Counted from the first letter of the stretch, positions 7,664-14,473 are shown. The stretch: DNA of 14,666 bases from CAZIDL01 sp964537825 (GCA_964537825.1 CAZIDL010000061.1:1-14666), one strand, 5' to 3'. The notes: generated by a model not told the origin, from the letters alone. A program made the numbers and translations.

Positions 7664-7669
7664 AGGCCT

Positions 7670-8368
7670 ATGAAGCGCATCGACATCCTTTCGGCCGTAC
7701 CCGAGCTTCTCGAAGGACCGCTCGATCACAGCATCTTGGGGCGAGCTCAAGAGCGAGGTATCGTGGAGATCCACGTGCACGACCTGCACGCATACAGTCA
7801 GGACAAGCATCGTAAGATCGACGACGAGATGTACGGAGGGGGAGCGGGCATGGTGATGCGGATAGAACCGGTGGCCCGTTGCATCCGACAGCTTCAGGCA
7901 GAGCGGAGCTATGATGAAGTGATCTTCATGAGCGCGGACGGGGAGCGACTCCACCAAGAAACCCTTCGGGATCTTTCGCTCGGTGGCGACCTGATCGTCC
8001 TCTGCGGCCATTACAAAGGAATGGACGAGCGGATCCGGGAGCTCTTCGTCACGCGGGAAATATCGCTCGGGGACTTCGTGCTCACGGGCGGTGAACTACC
8101 TGCTGCCGCCCTCGTGGACGGCATCGTACGCCTGATCCCCGGCGTTCTGAACGATGCAAGCTCTGCCCTCAGCGATTCCCACCAGGATGGCCTCCTTTCC
8201 CCACCGGTCTATACGCGCCCCCAGGATTTCGAAGGGAAGAAAGTGCCGGATATCCTTCTAAGCGGTGACCATCGGGCGATCGAGGAGTGGAGGACCCAAA
8301 AAGCCTTGGAGCGAACGCGTTTTCGAAGGCCTGACCTATTGGACGATAATGAGGAAGGGCTTTCCTGA
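7670..8368 (+). CDS. trmD: tRNA (guanine-N1)-methyltransferase TrmD
   Basis: TrmD methylates G37 next to the anticodon of tRNAs with G36, using SAM, and prevents +1 frameshifting. It is a SPOUT knot enzyme acting as a cytoplasmic dimer. The 232 residues start MKRIDILSAVPELL; the frame is open further upstream (to 7454) but that extension has no family likeness, so ATG 7670 was chosen. Motifs seen: DDEMYGGGAGMVM (51-63), VLCGHYKGMDERI (110-122, the SAM-knot loop, with K where many have E), ISLGDFVLTGGELPA (131-145) and ALSDSHQDGLLSPPVYTRP (166-184) with the catalytic Asp169. It stands alone rather than in the rpsP-rimM-trmD-rplS cluster known from E. coli. The tRNA-Lys gene follows on the same strand but has its own promoter. 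Identity is secure. Confidence 0.95.
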   Translation: MKRIDILSAVPELLEGPLDHSILGRAQERGIVEIHVHDLHAYSQDKHRKIDDEMYGGGAGMVMRIEPVARCIRQLQAERSYDEVIFMSADGERLHQETLRDLSLGGDLIVLCGHYKGMDERIRELFVTREISLGDFVLTGGELPAAALVDGIVRLIPGVLNDASSALSDSHQDGLLSPPVYTRPQDFEGKKVPDILLSGDHRAIEEWRTQKALERTRFRRPDLLDDNEEGLS

Positions 8369-8374
8369 AAGCCC
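8357..8374 (+). terminator. Small hairpin over the trmD stop codon (weak terminator candidate)
   Basis: GGGCTTT (8357-8363), loop CCTG, AAAGCCC (8368-8374) form a perfect 7-bp stem that includes the trmD TGA. There is no T-run directly after it, so intrinsic termination would be inefficient at best. It may instead protect the mRNA 3' end. Confidence 0.3.
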
Positions 8375-8404
8375 ATAATCGGATAAAAAACCATTCAGGC
8401 CCTC

Positions 8405-8434
8405 TTTGTGGATCCGGGGGAGCTCTTATATTTG
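8405..8434 (+). promoter_or_regulatory. Strong Bacteroidota promoter of tRNA-Lys
   Basis: TTTG at 8405-8408, an 18-nt spacer, then TATATTTG at 8427-8434 match both elements of the Bacteroidota consensus. Transcription should start around 8440, at the first base of the mature tRNA or within a few bases of it, so little 5' leader is expected. Confidence 0.7.
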
Positions 8435-8438
8435 CAGC

Positions 8439-8511
8439 GAATCCGTAGCTCAGCTGGTAGAGCATCTCCCTTTTAAGGAGAGGGTCCAGGGTTCGAATCC
8501 CTGCGGATTCA
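8439..8511 (+). tRNA. tRNA-Lys (anticodon TTT)
   Basis: This is a complete 73-nt cloverleaf. The acceptor GAATCCG (8439-8445) pairs with CGGATTC (8504-8510), with A8511 as discriminator. The D-stem GCTC pairs with GAGC around loop AGCTGGTA. The anticodon stem TCTCC/GGAGA holds loop CTTTTAA with anticodon TTT at 8472-8474. The T-stem CAGGG/CCCTG holds TTCGAAT. The variable loop is GGGTC. CCA is not encoded (CTC follows). The TTT anticodon reads AAA and AAG. A second copy of its 3' part lies 159 bp downstream. Confidence 0.97.
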
Positions 8512-8517
8512 CTCGAT

Positions 8518-8622
8518 GATCGAAAACAAAAGGGGACGCCTTGAGCGGATCAAAAGACGAGCTCGCTCGATCTTTTGAAAAGCGAAAGGCAGGAAATGCG
8601 AAGCATTTCTTTGTTTTCGATC
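8518..8622 (+). repeat. Nested palindromic element downstream of tRNA-Lys
   Basis: The ends are a perfect 13-bp inverted repeat: GATCGAAAACAAA (8518-8530) and TTTGTTTTCGATC (8610-8622). Inside are two hairpins. The first pairs TCAAAAGACGAG (8550-8561) with CTCGATCTTTTGA (8566-8578) through 12 bp with one bulged A. The second is a perfect GAAATGC/GCATTTC stem (8593-8609) closed by the triloop GAA, flush against the outer arm. The fold is a multibranch junction, expected of a structured RNA or of a MITE-like palindromic insertion. It lies between the tRNA promoter and a strong terminator, so it should be transcribed. I recognise no known RNA or element family. Confidence 0.6.
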
Positions 8623-8637
8623 CAATTCACGGATACC

Positions 8638-8672
8638 CCAGGGTTCATGGAAATAATCCCTGCGGATTCACT
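8638..8672 (+). repeat. Duplicated 3' end of tRNA-Lys (att-like or relic)
   Basis: AATCCCTGCGGATTCACT at 8655-8672 repeats exactly the tRNA 3' end and its first flanking bases at 8496-8513. Just before it, CCAGGGTTC (8638-8646) repeats 8486-8494. The only difference is the centre: a single G in the tRNA is replaced by ATGGAAAT (8647-8654) in the copy. So the T-arm and 3' acceptor strand are duplicated, but no 5' half of a tRNA is present. That fits a site left by a tRNA-targeting integrase better than a decayed tandem tRNA, though no integrase is nearby. Confidence 0.6.
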
Positions 8673-8694
8673 TCCTAAAGTCCCCCTTCCCCCG

Positions 8695-8731
8695 AGCCCC
8701 GGAGCTTTTGCGAAAGTTTCGGGGCTTTTTT
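8695..8731 (+). terminator. Strong intrinsic terminator of the tRNA-Lys transcript
   Basis: AGCCCCGGAGCTTT (8695-8708) pairs with AAAGTTTCGGGGCT (8713-8726) through 14 bp including two G-T pairs, with loop TGCG, followed by T8726-T8731. It would end a transcript of about 290 nt starting at tRNA-Lys. On the minus strand the hairpin lies just beyond the end of the ATPase gene (8741) but has no T-run in that direction. Confidence 0.85.
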
Positions 8732-8740
8732 ATCCTTTGC

Positions 8741-11386
8741 TCAAACCCCCATCACGCTCACCTCATCCTCCCCGAACAACTCCTTCGTCCAAGGATGACA
8801 AGTGAAGAGGATCAGTTGGCGCTCTTCGGTGAAGCTTTTTAAGACCTCGGCAGTGGCCTTGGCTCGCTCTTGGTCGAAGTTGACGAGCACTTCATCCATG
8901 ACGAGCGGAAGCGGCTCACGGTGCTTTTCGTACTCCTCGATAAAGCCAAGCCTAACGGCCAGGAGTAACTGCTCCCTCGTTCCACGGCTCAAAGTGCTCA
9001 GCTCATGAGGACGCTCTTCCCGATCGAAGACACGCACCTGACGGTCCTCATCGCTCCCGAGCGGCATGCGGATCCGCGGATATCGGCCCTTGGTGAAGCG
9101 CTCGAAGTAACGAGAGGCCTCTTGGATCAAAGCGGGTTGCTGTTCCCGTTCATAGCGCTCCCGAACCCGATCGAAGACCTTAAGGGCAAGACGCTGGGAC
9201 ATCCATTCCAAGTAACTCTCCCGCATCTGAGCCCACAAGGCCTCTTCCTCGTTCCGGAGCGACGCAGGGTCCGCTTTCTTCTCCAATTCAGCCTGCTCGT
9301 TCCGCAAAGAGGTCAAGCGTTCCACCGATCCTTCCTTTTCCTCAGCCAGCGTTCCCAGGCTTTCTTCCCGCTCCCGCTTTTCCCTTTCGAGCTCGGCTTT
9401 CTCTTTTTGCCTTAGCAAAGCGATCAACTCATCGGATGCTCCTTTTCCCATGCTGTCCTCGATATGGTCCAAGGCGGACCTCTTTTTCTCCCAGGCCTCA
9501 TCATAGGCTTTGCGGAGACGGGCCTTTTCACGGAAGGCATCGAGCTCTTCGACCCCGACCTTTTCAAGCAACGCCTGGATCTTTCCATCAAGCTCTTCCT
9601 TTTCTTTGTTCTTCCGCTCCCCTTGCTCCATCACCTCTTTCCTTCGCTCCTGAAGGTCCTTTCGTTCCTGATCCGCCTTTTTGGCTGCTTCCAGCCGATC
9701 GCTCAGCTCCCGCAACTTGGTGGACAATTCGTCCTCACGGAGCTTCCCTCCCCATACTTCTTCGACCCGCTCCTGCATGTCCCGAAGTTTTTCCTGCAAT
9801 TGCTCAAGTTTTCGTGCAGCTTCATCCTTCTCGCGCAAAAGGCGCTGAAGTTCGGATATGCTCCGAAGACGATCCAGAGCAGCTTCGCAACCGAGGATCC
9901 CTGAAAAGCCCATCTTCCCGAGCCACTCTTCCCATTCCTTTTCGAGCTTCGAACGCCGCTCTGCAAGCTCCTCCCTTCGCTTCCCAACCTCGCTCCGCTC
10001 CCGGCCCTGGCTTCGCTTCAAGCTCCAACCCCACCCCAAGAGCCCACCGCCGATCAAAAGCATGAGCAGTCCCGGAATAGCTAACTGAAAACTGAAAAGC
10101 AAAAAGGCCGCAATAAAGCAAGCGGCAGCTAGGACCCATAGAGCCTGGCCAGCGGAAAAGGGACCTCCTCCCCTATCTTCGATCAATGAGCGGTCGAGGT
10201 CTCGCTCACGCTCCAGAAGCTCCTCGAATTTCTTCTGGAAGCTTCTGACCTCCTCTTCTTTCTGTTCGACCCCTTCCCATTGCCGTATATCCTCTGCTCC
10301 CCCTTCATAACCCAGATCGCGACAACGTTCATCAAAGCGTCGATCAGCCGCTTCTTTTTCTCGGAAGGCCTCATCCCGCTCTTCGAGCCTGGAAGCGATC
10401 AATCCCCGCTCTTCCGAAAGTTCCCGGATCTTCGCACCCTTACCCAGAACCTCTTCATCTACTTCAAGCTCCGCCAACCTTCGGTCGTACTTACGGACCT
10501 CATCCCGGATGCGCTGAAGCTCCTTCTCGACACCCTCCCGTTCCCTTGCCAACTCTTCCATCCGATCCCCACCCTCCTGATCGATCGGAGGGGGGTCCCC
10601 GATCCGCGCTAATTCCTCTTCAGCCTCACGAAAACGTCTGAACTCGGAATAAAGGTCCAGGGCTTTTTTCAACCGGTCCAACTCCCTTCGTTCATGGCTT
10701 TCCTTTTCCTCCAGTTCCGCTTTCTTAGCTTCAGCTTCCCTTAACTCCTCCATCAAAGGGGCATACCGTTCCTGCTCCGTTTCCCTTGCGGCGATCTCCT
10801 GTCGCTTTTGATCGATCCGCTCTTTCAAGGTATTGAAATGGGCTGTAGAACCCCGTTTCTTATAGTGCGCTTCGGCTCGCTCCCCGATCCGCTTCCGGAT
10901 ATCTTCAGGGTTCAGGCCTCCCATTCCGTAACCAGCGCTCAGGATCCGTTCAAAAAGGCCCTGTTTACTGAAAAGCCCGGGATCCGTCAACTCCTCGATG
11001 GTGAAGGCGTAAATGTTCTCAAAAAGGGCATCATCAGCGTTCCCCAAGCTTATCGACCATAAGGAAGGGTCCTCCGAAATACTGTCGTCCGCGTAATAGA
11101 GCTTTTGGGGACCTCCTTTGCTTCCTTCTTGCCGCTCAAAGGTCAAGCGTTGCTCATCCGAAAGGACCCCGGTAACCCTACCCCCCGCCAGATCCCCCTT
11201 CTCCGTTCGGAAAGCTTTGTTCTTGTACCTCGGGTAACCGAAAAGGGTGTAACGAATAAAGGTCAAAAGGGTGGACTTTCCGGCCTCGTTAGGTCCTTCT
11301 ACGATATTGACCCCTTGGGAGAAGGGGCCCATTCTCTTTTCCTGAAAAGCCCCGAAACGATCGATATGAAGTTCTTCGATCCTCAT
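8741..11386 (-). CDS. YhaN-like/SbcC-like coiled-coil ATPase with central membrane hairpin
   Basis: This encodes 881 residues built like Rad50/SbcC. The N-terminal ATPase half (1-160) has Walker A GPNEAGKST (31-39). Long coiled coils rich in Glu, Lys and Arg span about 165-405 and 460-760. The C-terminal half has the ABC signature LSRGTREQ (799-806), Walker B LPLVMDE (826-832), a D-loop NFD and a switch histidine H864. Instead of a zinc hook (no CxxC is present), the middle (about 412-454) holds two hydrophobic helices, ALWVLAAACFIAAFLLFSF and LAIPGLLMLLIGGGLLGWGW, so the coil tip should sit in the inner membrane. This layout is that of the YhaN branch of the SMC-like ATPases. Its ATG overlaps the stop of the nuclease gene as ATGA, so it is the ATPase partner of that enzyme, probably acting on DNA ends. 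The cellular role is not established. Confidence 0.88.
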   Translation of the reverse strand: MRIEELHIDRFGAFQEKRMGPFSQGVNIVEGPNEAGKSTLLTFIRYTLFGYPRYKNKAFRTEKGDLAGGRVTGVLSDEQRLTFERQEGSKGGPQKLYYADDSISEDPSLWSISLGNADDALFENIYAFTIEELTDPGLFSKQGLFERILSAGYGMGGLNPEDIRKRIGERAEAHYKKRGSTAHFNTLKERIDQKRQEIAARETEQERYAPLMEELREAEAKKAELEEKESHERRELDRLKKALDLYSEFRRFREAEEELARIGDPPPIDQEGGDRMEELAREREGVEKELQRIRDEVRKYDRRLAELEVDEEVLGKGAKIRELSEERGLIASRLEERDEAFREKEAADRRFDERCRDLGYEGGAEDIRQWEGVEQKEEEVRSFQKKFEELLERERDLDRSLIEDRGGGPFSAGQALWVLAAACFIAAFLLFSFQLAIPGLLMLLIGGGLLGWGWSLKRSQGRERSEVGKRREELAERRSKLEKEWEEWLGKMGFSGILGCEAALDRLRSISELQRLLREKDEAARKLEQLQEKLRDMQERVEEVWGGKLREDELSTKLRELSDRLEAAKKADQERKDLQERRKEVMEQGERKNKEKEELDGKIQALLEKVGVEELDAFREKARLRKAYDEAWEKKRSALDHIEDSMGKGASDELIALLRQKEKAELEREKREREESLGTLAEEKEGSVERLTSLRNEQAELEKKADPASLRNEEEALWAQMRESYLEWMSQRLALKVFDRVRERYEREQQPALIQEASRYFERFTKGRYPRIRMPLGSDEDRQVRVFDREERPHELSTLSRGTREQLLLAVRLGFIEEYEKHREPLPLVMDEVLVNFDQERAKATAEVLKSFTEERQLILFTCHPWTKELFGEDEVSVMGV

Positions 11387-12654
11387 GCTTCGGGGTCCTC
11401 CTTCAGGAACTCATCCATCAAAGCCCAGCGGGCCCGGTCGAGCACCTTTTCCTTTTCTTCGGAGCTCAATTCCTTCCAACGCTTGGGAAGGTAATTCCCT
11501 CCATAGCTTTTAAGGAGCTCTTCCAGCATCTCATCGAGGGCCGCTGGATCTTCTTTCAGGGCCTCGAACTCGCGCCATAATTCCCCGACAAGGTCCCCCC
11601 GATCCCGTAACTCCTCCGGGTTACGATCCGGCCATGTGCGATCCTCCAAGCGGTCGACCCATCGGAAAGGGCCTTTTCCACTTGGAAGGAGGCTAAAGCG
11701 TTGCCGGAGCTCCTCGATCCGTGCCGGATCCTGCAAGCTCTGGTGAAGGGGGGTCCGTCCCTTCAACCCGATCCGAAGGATGCGCCCATCCTCTTGGTCA
11801 TACCCGTGATCTTCACGAACAAGTTGCTCCAAGGCACTTTCGAGGCTCTCCAGGTCTTCAGTTCCGGTCAGATCCAACGCCAGGTTCTGATAACGGACCA
11901 TGTGGGTGGGGAGAAACTCCAGTTCGGGTGCCATCCCTTTTTGAAAACGGAGGAGGGAACACCCTCTCGGACCATCTTCATTAGGATGCCTTCCCTGAGG
12001 GTTTCCCGGGTAATGGATCACAGGGGGTCCCTTGTAGGGGATGCCCCTTTCATGGATATGCCCGAGCGCCCAAATAGCGAATCCTTTATCGGCCACATCC
12101 TCGGTTCGGAATGCGTTGTAAGGATGATGGGAACCGGCCTCTCCGAAAGTGCCGTGCATCAGGGCGATGGAAAAGCGTTCCGGGTCCGCTTCCGGAAAGG
12201 TCCGTGCAAGATCCTCCTTGACCACGGATCGAGGGAAAGAAACGCCTACGAGCTCAAGACCGGGGAAACCCTCCCTGTCCAAAGTATGGCGTTCCGGTCG
12301 CTCCCCCTGAAAAAGGAACGCGTTCTCTGGAAGGCTGAATTCTTTTTTCCAGGCCGGAAGCGGGTCGTGGTTCCCTGCTACGATGTAAACGGGGATATCC
12401 TTTTGGCGCAATTCCTCGAGGGCGTCCCTAAAGGCGAAATAAGCCCGAAGCTCGGGATTATCACTATTGAAGGTGTCACCTGCAAAAAGGACAGCGTGGA
12501 CCTCCTGTTCGATCGCATGTCGAACGATCCTCCGAAGAGCTTGGAATGGAGCCTCTTTGAGCCGTTCCCAAAGAGCTTCTTCGCGCGCTTTCACCCCTTG
12601 GAAAGGAGTATCCAAATGCAGATCCGCACAATGAAGGACGCGCCATTCATCCAT
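11383..12654 (-). CDS. YhaO/SbcD-like metallophosphoesterase (DNA repair exonuclease family)
   Basis: This encodes 423 residues of the Mre11/SbcD calcineurin-like fold. All five metal-binding phosphodiesterase motifs are visible: CADLHLD (9-15; D11, H13), FAGDTFN (57-63; D60), AGNHDP (93-98; N95, H96, D97), MHGTF (166-170; H167) and GHIHERG (198-204; H199, H201). Family members bind two Mn ions and act as exo- and endonucleases on DNA ends with an SbcC/Rad50-like ATPase. Here that partner follows directly with a 4-nt overlap. The C-terminal third (about 300-423), helical and charged, would be the region that docks on the coiled-coil base. The start ATG at 12654 was chosen because MDEWRVLHCADLHLD begins right at the first strand. 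The promoter must lie in the 60 nt after the upstream terminator or be absent; no good -7 box was seen there. Confidence 0.9.
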   Translation of the reverse strand: MDEWRVLHCADLHLDTPFQGVKAREEALWERLKEAPFQALRRIVRHAIEQEVHAVLFAGDTFNSDNPELRAYFAFRDALEELRQKDIPVYIVAGNHDPLPAWKKEFSLPENAFLFQGERPERHTLDREGFPGLELVGVSFPRSVVKEDLARTFPEADPERFSIALMHGTFGEAGSHHPYNAFRTEDVADKGFAIWALGHIHERGIPYKGPPVIHYPGNPQGRHPNEDGPRGCSLLRFQKGMAPELEFLPTHMVRYQNLALDLTGTEDLESLESALEQLVREDHGYDQEDGRILRIGLKGRTPLHQSLQDPARIEELRQRFSLLPSGKGPFRWVDRLEDRTWPDRNPEELRDRGDLVGELWREFEALKEDPAALDEMLEELLKSYGGNYLPKRWKELSSEEKEKVLDRARWALMDEFLKEDPEA

Positions 12655-12714
12655 AAGGGAGCAGTGGATTCATCCGGAATGAAGGTAGAAGATCCCACGC
12701 CGATAGGGTCGGAC

Positions 12715-12744
12715 GAAAAAAGGGCCGCTTAGAAAGCGGCCCTT
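12715..12744 (-). terminator. Strong intrinsic terminator of the CstB-like gene
   Basis: Read on the minus strand, AAGGGCCGCTT (12744-12734), loop TCT and AAGCGGCCCTT (12730-12720) form a perfect 11-bp stem followed by a run of T. It lies 34 nt after the stop of the persulfide dioxygenase gene and insulates it from the downstream nuclease gene, which begins 60 nt further on. Confidence 0.9.
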
Positions 12745-12777
12745 GGATCCATCGCTCATCAAGATAAGCTTAAAGCA

Positions 12778-14133
12778 TCAGGCATTTTCCACGCTCTTGT
12801 TGAATTCCGTGATGTAATGCCCCATATCCATCACGGTCACATCATCCCGCTCTTTAGCGATCATGCTGGAAGCGATAGCCGACCGATAGCCACCTGCACA
12901 ATGAACGACGAGGGGCTTATCACCCGGGACTTCATCGAGCCTTTCCCGGAGTTCAGGAAGCGGAATGTTCATGCTATCGGCAAAGGGTTTCTTCTCAGCG
13001 ACCTCGCTGCTATTCCGAATGTCCAGAACGTTGAACTGGGAAGGGTCCGCTTTAAAGCGTTCGATATCGATCGGCTCGGAGGATTCACTGAATCGTTCCT
13101 TATTCGGGATCATCGTCCCTTTGATGAGTTTTTCGTAACCGATCTTGGCGCACTTCCGGACCACCGCATCAAGGGTTTCCTGGTCGTCCGCCACGAGGTA
13201 AAAACGTTCCTCCGGAGCCACGAGAGACCCCAACCAGGTCTCGAACTTGCCCCCGTCCGGAAGATTCCACGAACCGGGGATATGCCCTTCCTTAAAGCGT
13301 TCCTGGGAGCGGACATCGATGACCGGAACATCCGTTTCCAATTCTTGATCACCTCGAAGACGGGGAACCCCTTCGATGCTCGCCTCGAGGTCCTTGACGC
13401 CACTAGCGTTCACAGAGACATCGTAAGGGAAGTATTTCGGGATATAGGGCTGGCCTTCCAGCAACTCGTTGAGGAAGGTTTCCTCGTCCTTCGTCTTCAG
13501 TGCCCAATTCCGATCGCGCTCCTTTCCGATCGTGCTATAGGTCTCGGAGCTCATATTCTTACCGCAGAGACTCCCTTTGCCATGAGCAGGATAGACCATG
13601 ACCTTGTCGGGCAGTTCGTTGAAGATATCGTGGACCGTTCGGTACATCATCCCCGCCAACTCCTTTCGGGCCGCTTGCACGTTCCCTGCGTTCTCACGAA
13701 GGTCGGGACGTCCTACATCTCCCACGAACAAAGAATCACCAGTGAAAACGGAATGCGGGTTCCCTTCTTCATCCTTTAGGAGGTAACTGTTGTGATCGGG
13801 AGAATGGCCGGGGGTGAAAAGCGCCTGGAACGTAACCTGACCGACCTTGGCCTCTTCCTTATGATCGAGCCCCTCGTGGGGGTAAGAGACCTTCATGTCA
13901 GGATGCACATAGATCTTGGCCCCGTGCTCCTCGTAAAGTTCCAGGTGGCAACTCACGAAATCCGCGTGGGGATGGGTTTCGAATACCGCTGCGATATGGG
14001 CATCGTAGTCGTTCGCGAACTCCTCGTAGGGCTTTGGATCGCGCCCGGGATCGATAACGGCCATTTGCCCGTCGCTAACGACAGCGTAAGAAGCATGGGC
14101 CAAAGCATCGTCGAAGAATTGTTTTACGATCAT
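12778..14133 (-). CDS. CstB-like persulfide dioxygenase fused to two rhodanese domains
   Basis: This encodes 451 residues. An N-terminal metallo-beta-lactamase domain of the ETHE1/persulfide-dioxygenase type (1-240) has THPHADF (53-59), GHSPDH (109-114), TGDSLFVGDVGRPD (131-144) and PAHGKGSLCGK (182-192); the iron ligands would be H54, H110 and D133. A pseudo-rhodanese domain (about 262-345) has no Cys in its active-site loop (VADDQET). A second rhodanese (about 360-451) carries the loop HCAGGYRS with C412. The order dioxygenase, pseudo-rhodanese, rhodanese and the extra C190 match what is known of staphylococcal CstB, which oxidises low-molecular-weight persulfides and yields thiosulfate. 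A role in sulfide detoxification is therefore inferred. F59 sits where many relatives have the second His of HxHxDH. It is monocistronic: a purine-rich AGAGGA lies just before the ATG, and a strong terminator follows. Confidence 0.9.
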   Translation of the reverse strand: MIVKQFFDDALAHASYAVVSDGQMAVIDPGRDPKPYEEFANDYDAHIAAVFETHPHADFVSCHLELYEEHGAKIYVHPDMKVSYPHEGLDHKEEAKVGQVTFQALFTPGHSPDHNSYLLKDEEGNPHSVFTGDSLFVGDVGRPDLRENAGNVQAARKELAGMMYRTVHDIFNELPDKVMVYPAHGKGSLCGKNMSSETYSTIGKERDRNWALKTKDEETFLNELLEGQPYIPKYFPYDVSVNASGVKDLEASIEGVPRLRGDQELETDVPVIDVRSQERFKEGHIPGSWNLPDGGKFETWLGSLVAPEERFYLVADDQETLDAVVRKCAKIGYEKLIKGTMIPNKERFSESSEPIDIERFKADPSQFNVLDIRNSSEVAEKKPFADSMNIPLPELRERLDEVPGDKPLVVHCAGGYRSAIASSMIAKERDDVTVMDMGHYITEFNKSVENA

Positions 14134-14171
14134 GATATCCTCTTTTGATGATAAAGAACAGTTACCGGATG

Positions 14172-14179
14172 CAAAAGTT
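14172..14179 (-). promoter_or_regulatory. Weak -7-like box upstream of the CstB-like gene
   Basis: On the minus strand AACTTTTG differs from TAnnTTTG only at the first base and would start transcription about 30 nt before the ATG at 14133. A TTG further upstream is 25 nt away, longer than usual. The rest of the spacer 14134-14277 holds two short hairpins (AGGACC/GGTCCT at 14200-14214 and CCCTTTC/GAAAGGG at 14227-14251), neither with a T-run. Confidence 0.25.
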
Positions 14180-14277
14180 CATACACCCCTTGATCCGACA
14201 GGACCAACGGTCCTTCACAGCGTCTCCCCTTTCATTTCGCGGAAGAAAGGGCGAAGGCAAAACACTCCTTTGTCCGC

Positions 14278-14382
14278 TCACCCGAAGATGATCAGGCTAC
14301 AAATGAAGATCATAGCCAGAATGGTATAAACGATAGCGAAAGTTATCGCACCTTTGTTCTCGGGTCCTTCTTCTGCGCTCAT
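14278..14382 (-). CDS. 34-residue single-helix membrane protein (cytochrome oxidase subunit IIa-like layout)
   Basis: This small frame starts ATG (14382) and stops TGA (14280-14278). It reads MSAEEGPENKGAITFAIVY, then a hydrophobic run TILAMIFICSLIIFG to the end. An acidic, hydrophilic N-terminus, a Lys-Gly-Ala junction and one membrane helix ending the protein is the layout of the subunit IIa (CbaD) of ba3-type cytochrome c oxidases, which is also 34 residues in Thermus and has EEKPKGA at the same place. However, no oxidase subunit I or II gene lies beside it: downstream comes the CstB-like gene after 144 nt, and upstream a divergent gene. So it may be an orphan subunit or an unrelated small membrane protein. 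Real coding is supported by the clean hydrophilic-to-hydrophobic design and its place in an otherwise empty 416-bp stretch. Confidence 0.55.
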   Translation of the reverse strand: MSAEEGPENKGAITFAIVYTILAMIFICSLIIFG

Positions 14383-14473
14383 GGAATGTGGCTTTTAAGC
14401 GAAAATAAGGATCCTGGAGGCCAGATCGGACATTCCATTTCCGGGAAAAAAGCTCGTAAATTCGTTAAAAGCC
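14381..14473. promoter_or_regulatory. Divergent spacer with two 9-bp inverted repeats
   Basis: The spacer 14383-14549 separates two divergent genes. ATGGAATGT (14381-14389) is the reverse complement of ACATTCCAT (14430-14438), and GGCTTTTAA (14390-14398) is the reverse complement of TTAAAAGCC (14465-14473). Near-consensus -7 boxes, each one mismatch from TAnnTTTG, lie inside: TATTTTCG on the minus strand (14407-14400) and TAAATTCG on the plus strand (14457-14464). The repeats could be operator half-sites or alternative RNA hairpins over the small protein's start. Confidence 0.3.

Noticed and set aside
7454..7669. Upstream extension of the trmD frame by 72 codons
   Set aside because: The extension has no TrmD likeness, covers the short repeats and the candidate promoter, and the conserved protein begins at MKRIDIL.
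7430..7669. A riboswitch or biotin repressor operator upstream of bioB
   Set aside because: The leader predicted from the -7 box is only about 26 nt and no BirA-type dyad was seen.
8623..8672. A second functional tRNA gene
   Set aside because: Only the T-arm and 3' acceptor strand are present, with a 14-base loop in place of the 7-base T-loop; no D-arm, anticodon arm or 5' acceptor can be found.
8575..8805. 76-codon plus-strand frame downstream of tRNA-Lys
   Set aside because: It reads through the second hairpin, the tRNA-like copy and the strong terminator, and ends inside the ATPase gene. No protein-like features.
11701..12732. Long plus-strand open frame (343 codons) opposite the metallophosphoesterase
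   Set aside because: It is antisense to a gene with all five catalytic motifs, has no recognisable domain, and runs into a terminator hairpin. It reflects codon bias of the true strand.
12817..13779. 320-codon plus-strand open frame opposite the CstB-like gene
   Set aside because: It lies wholly inside a secure minus-strand gene with conserved domains. No domain or start signal was found.
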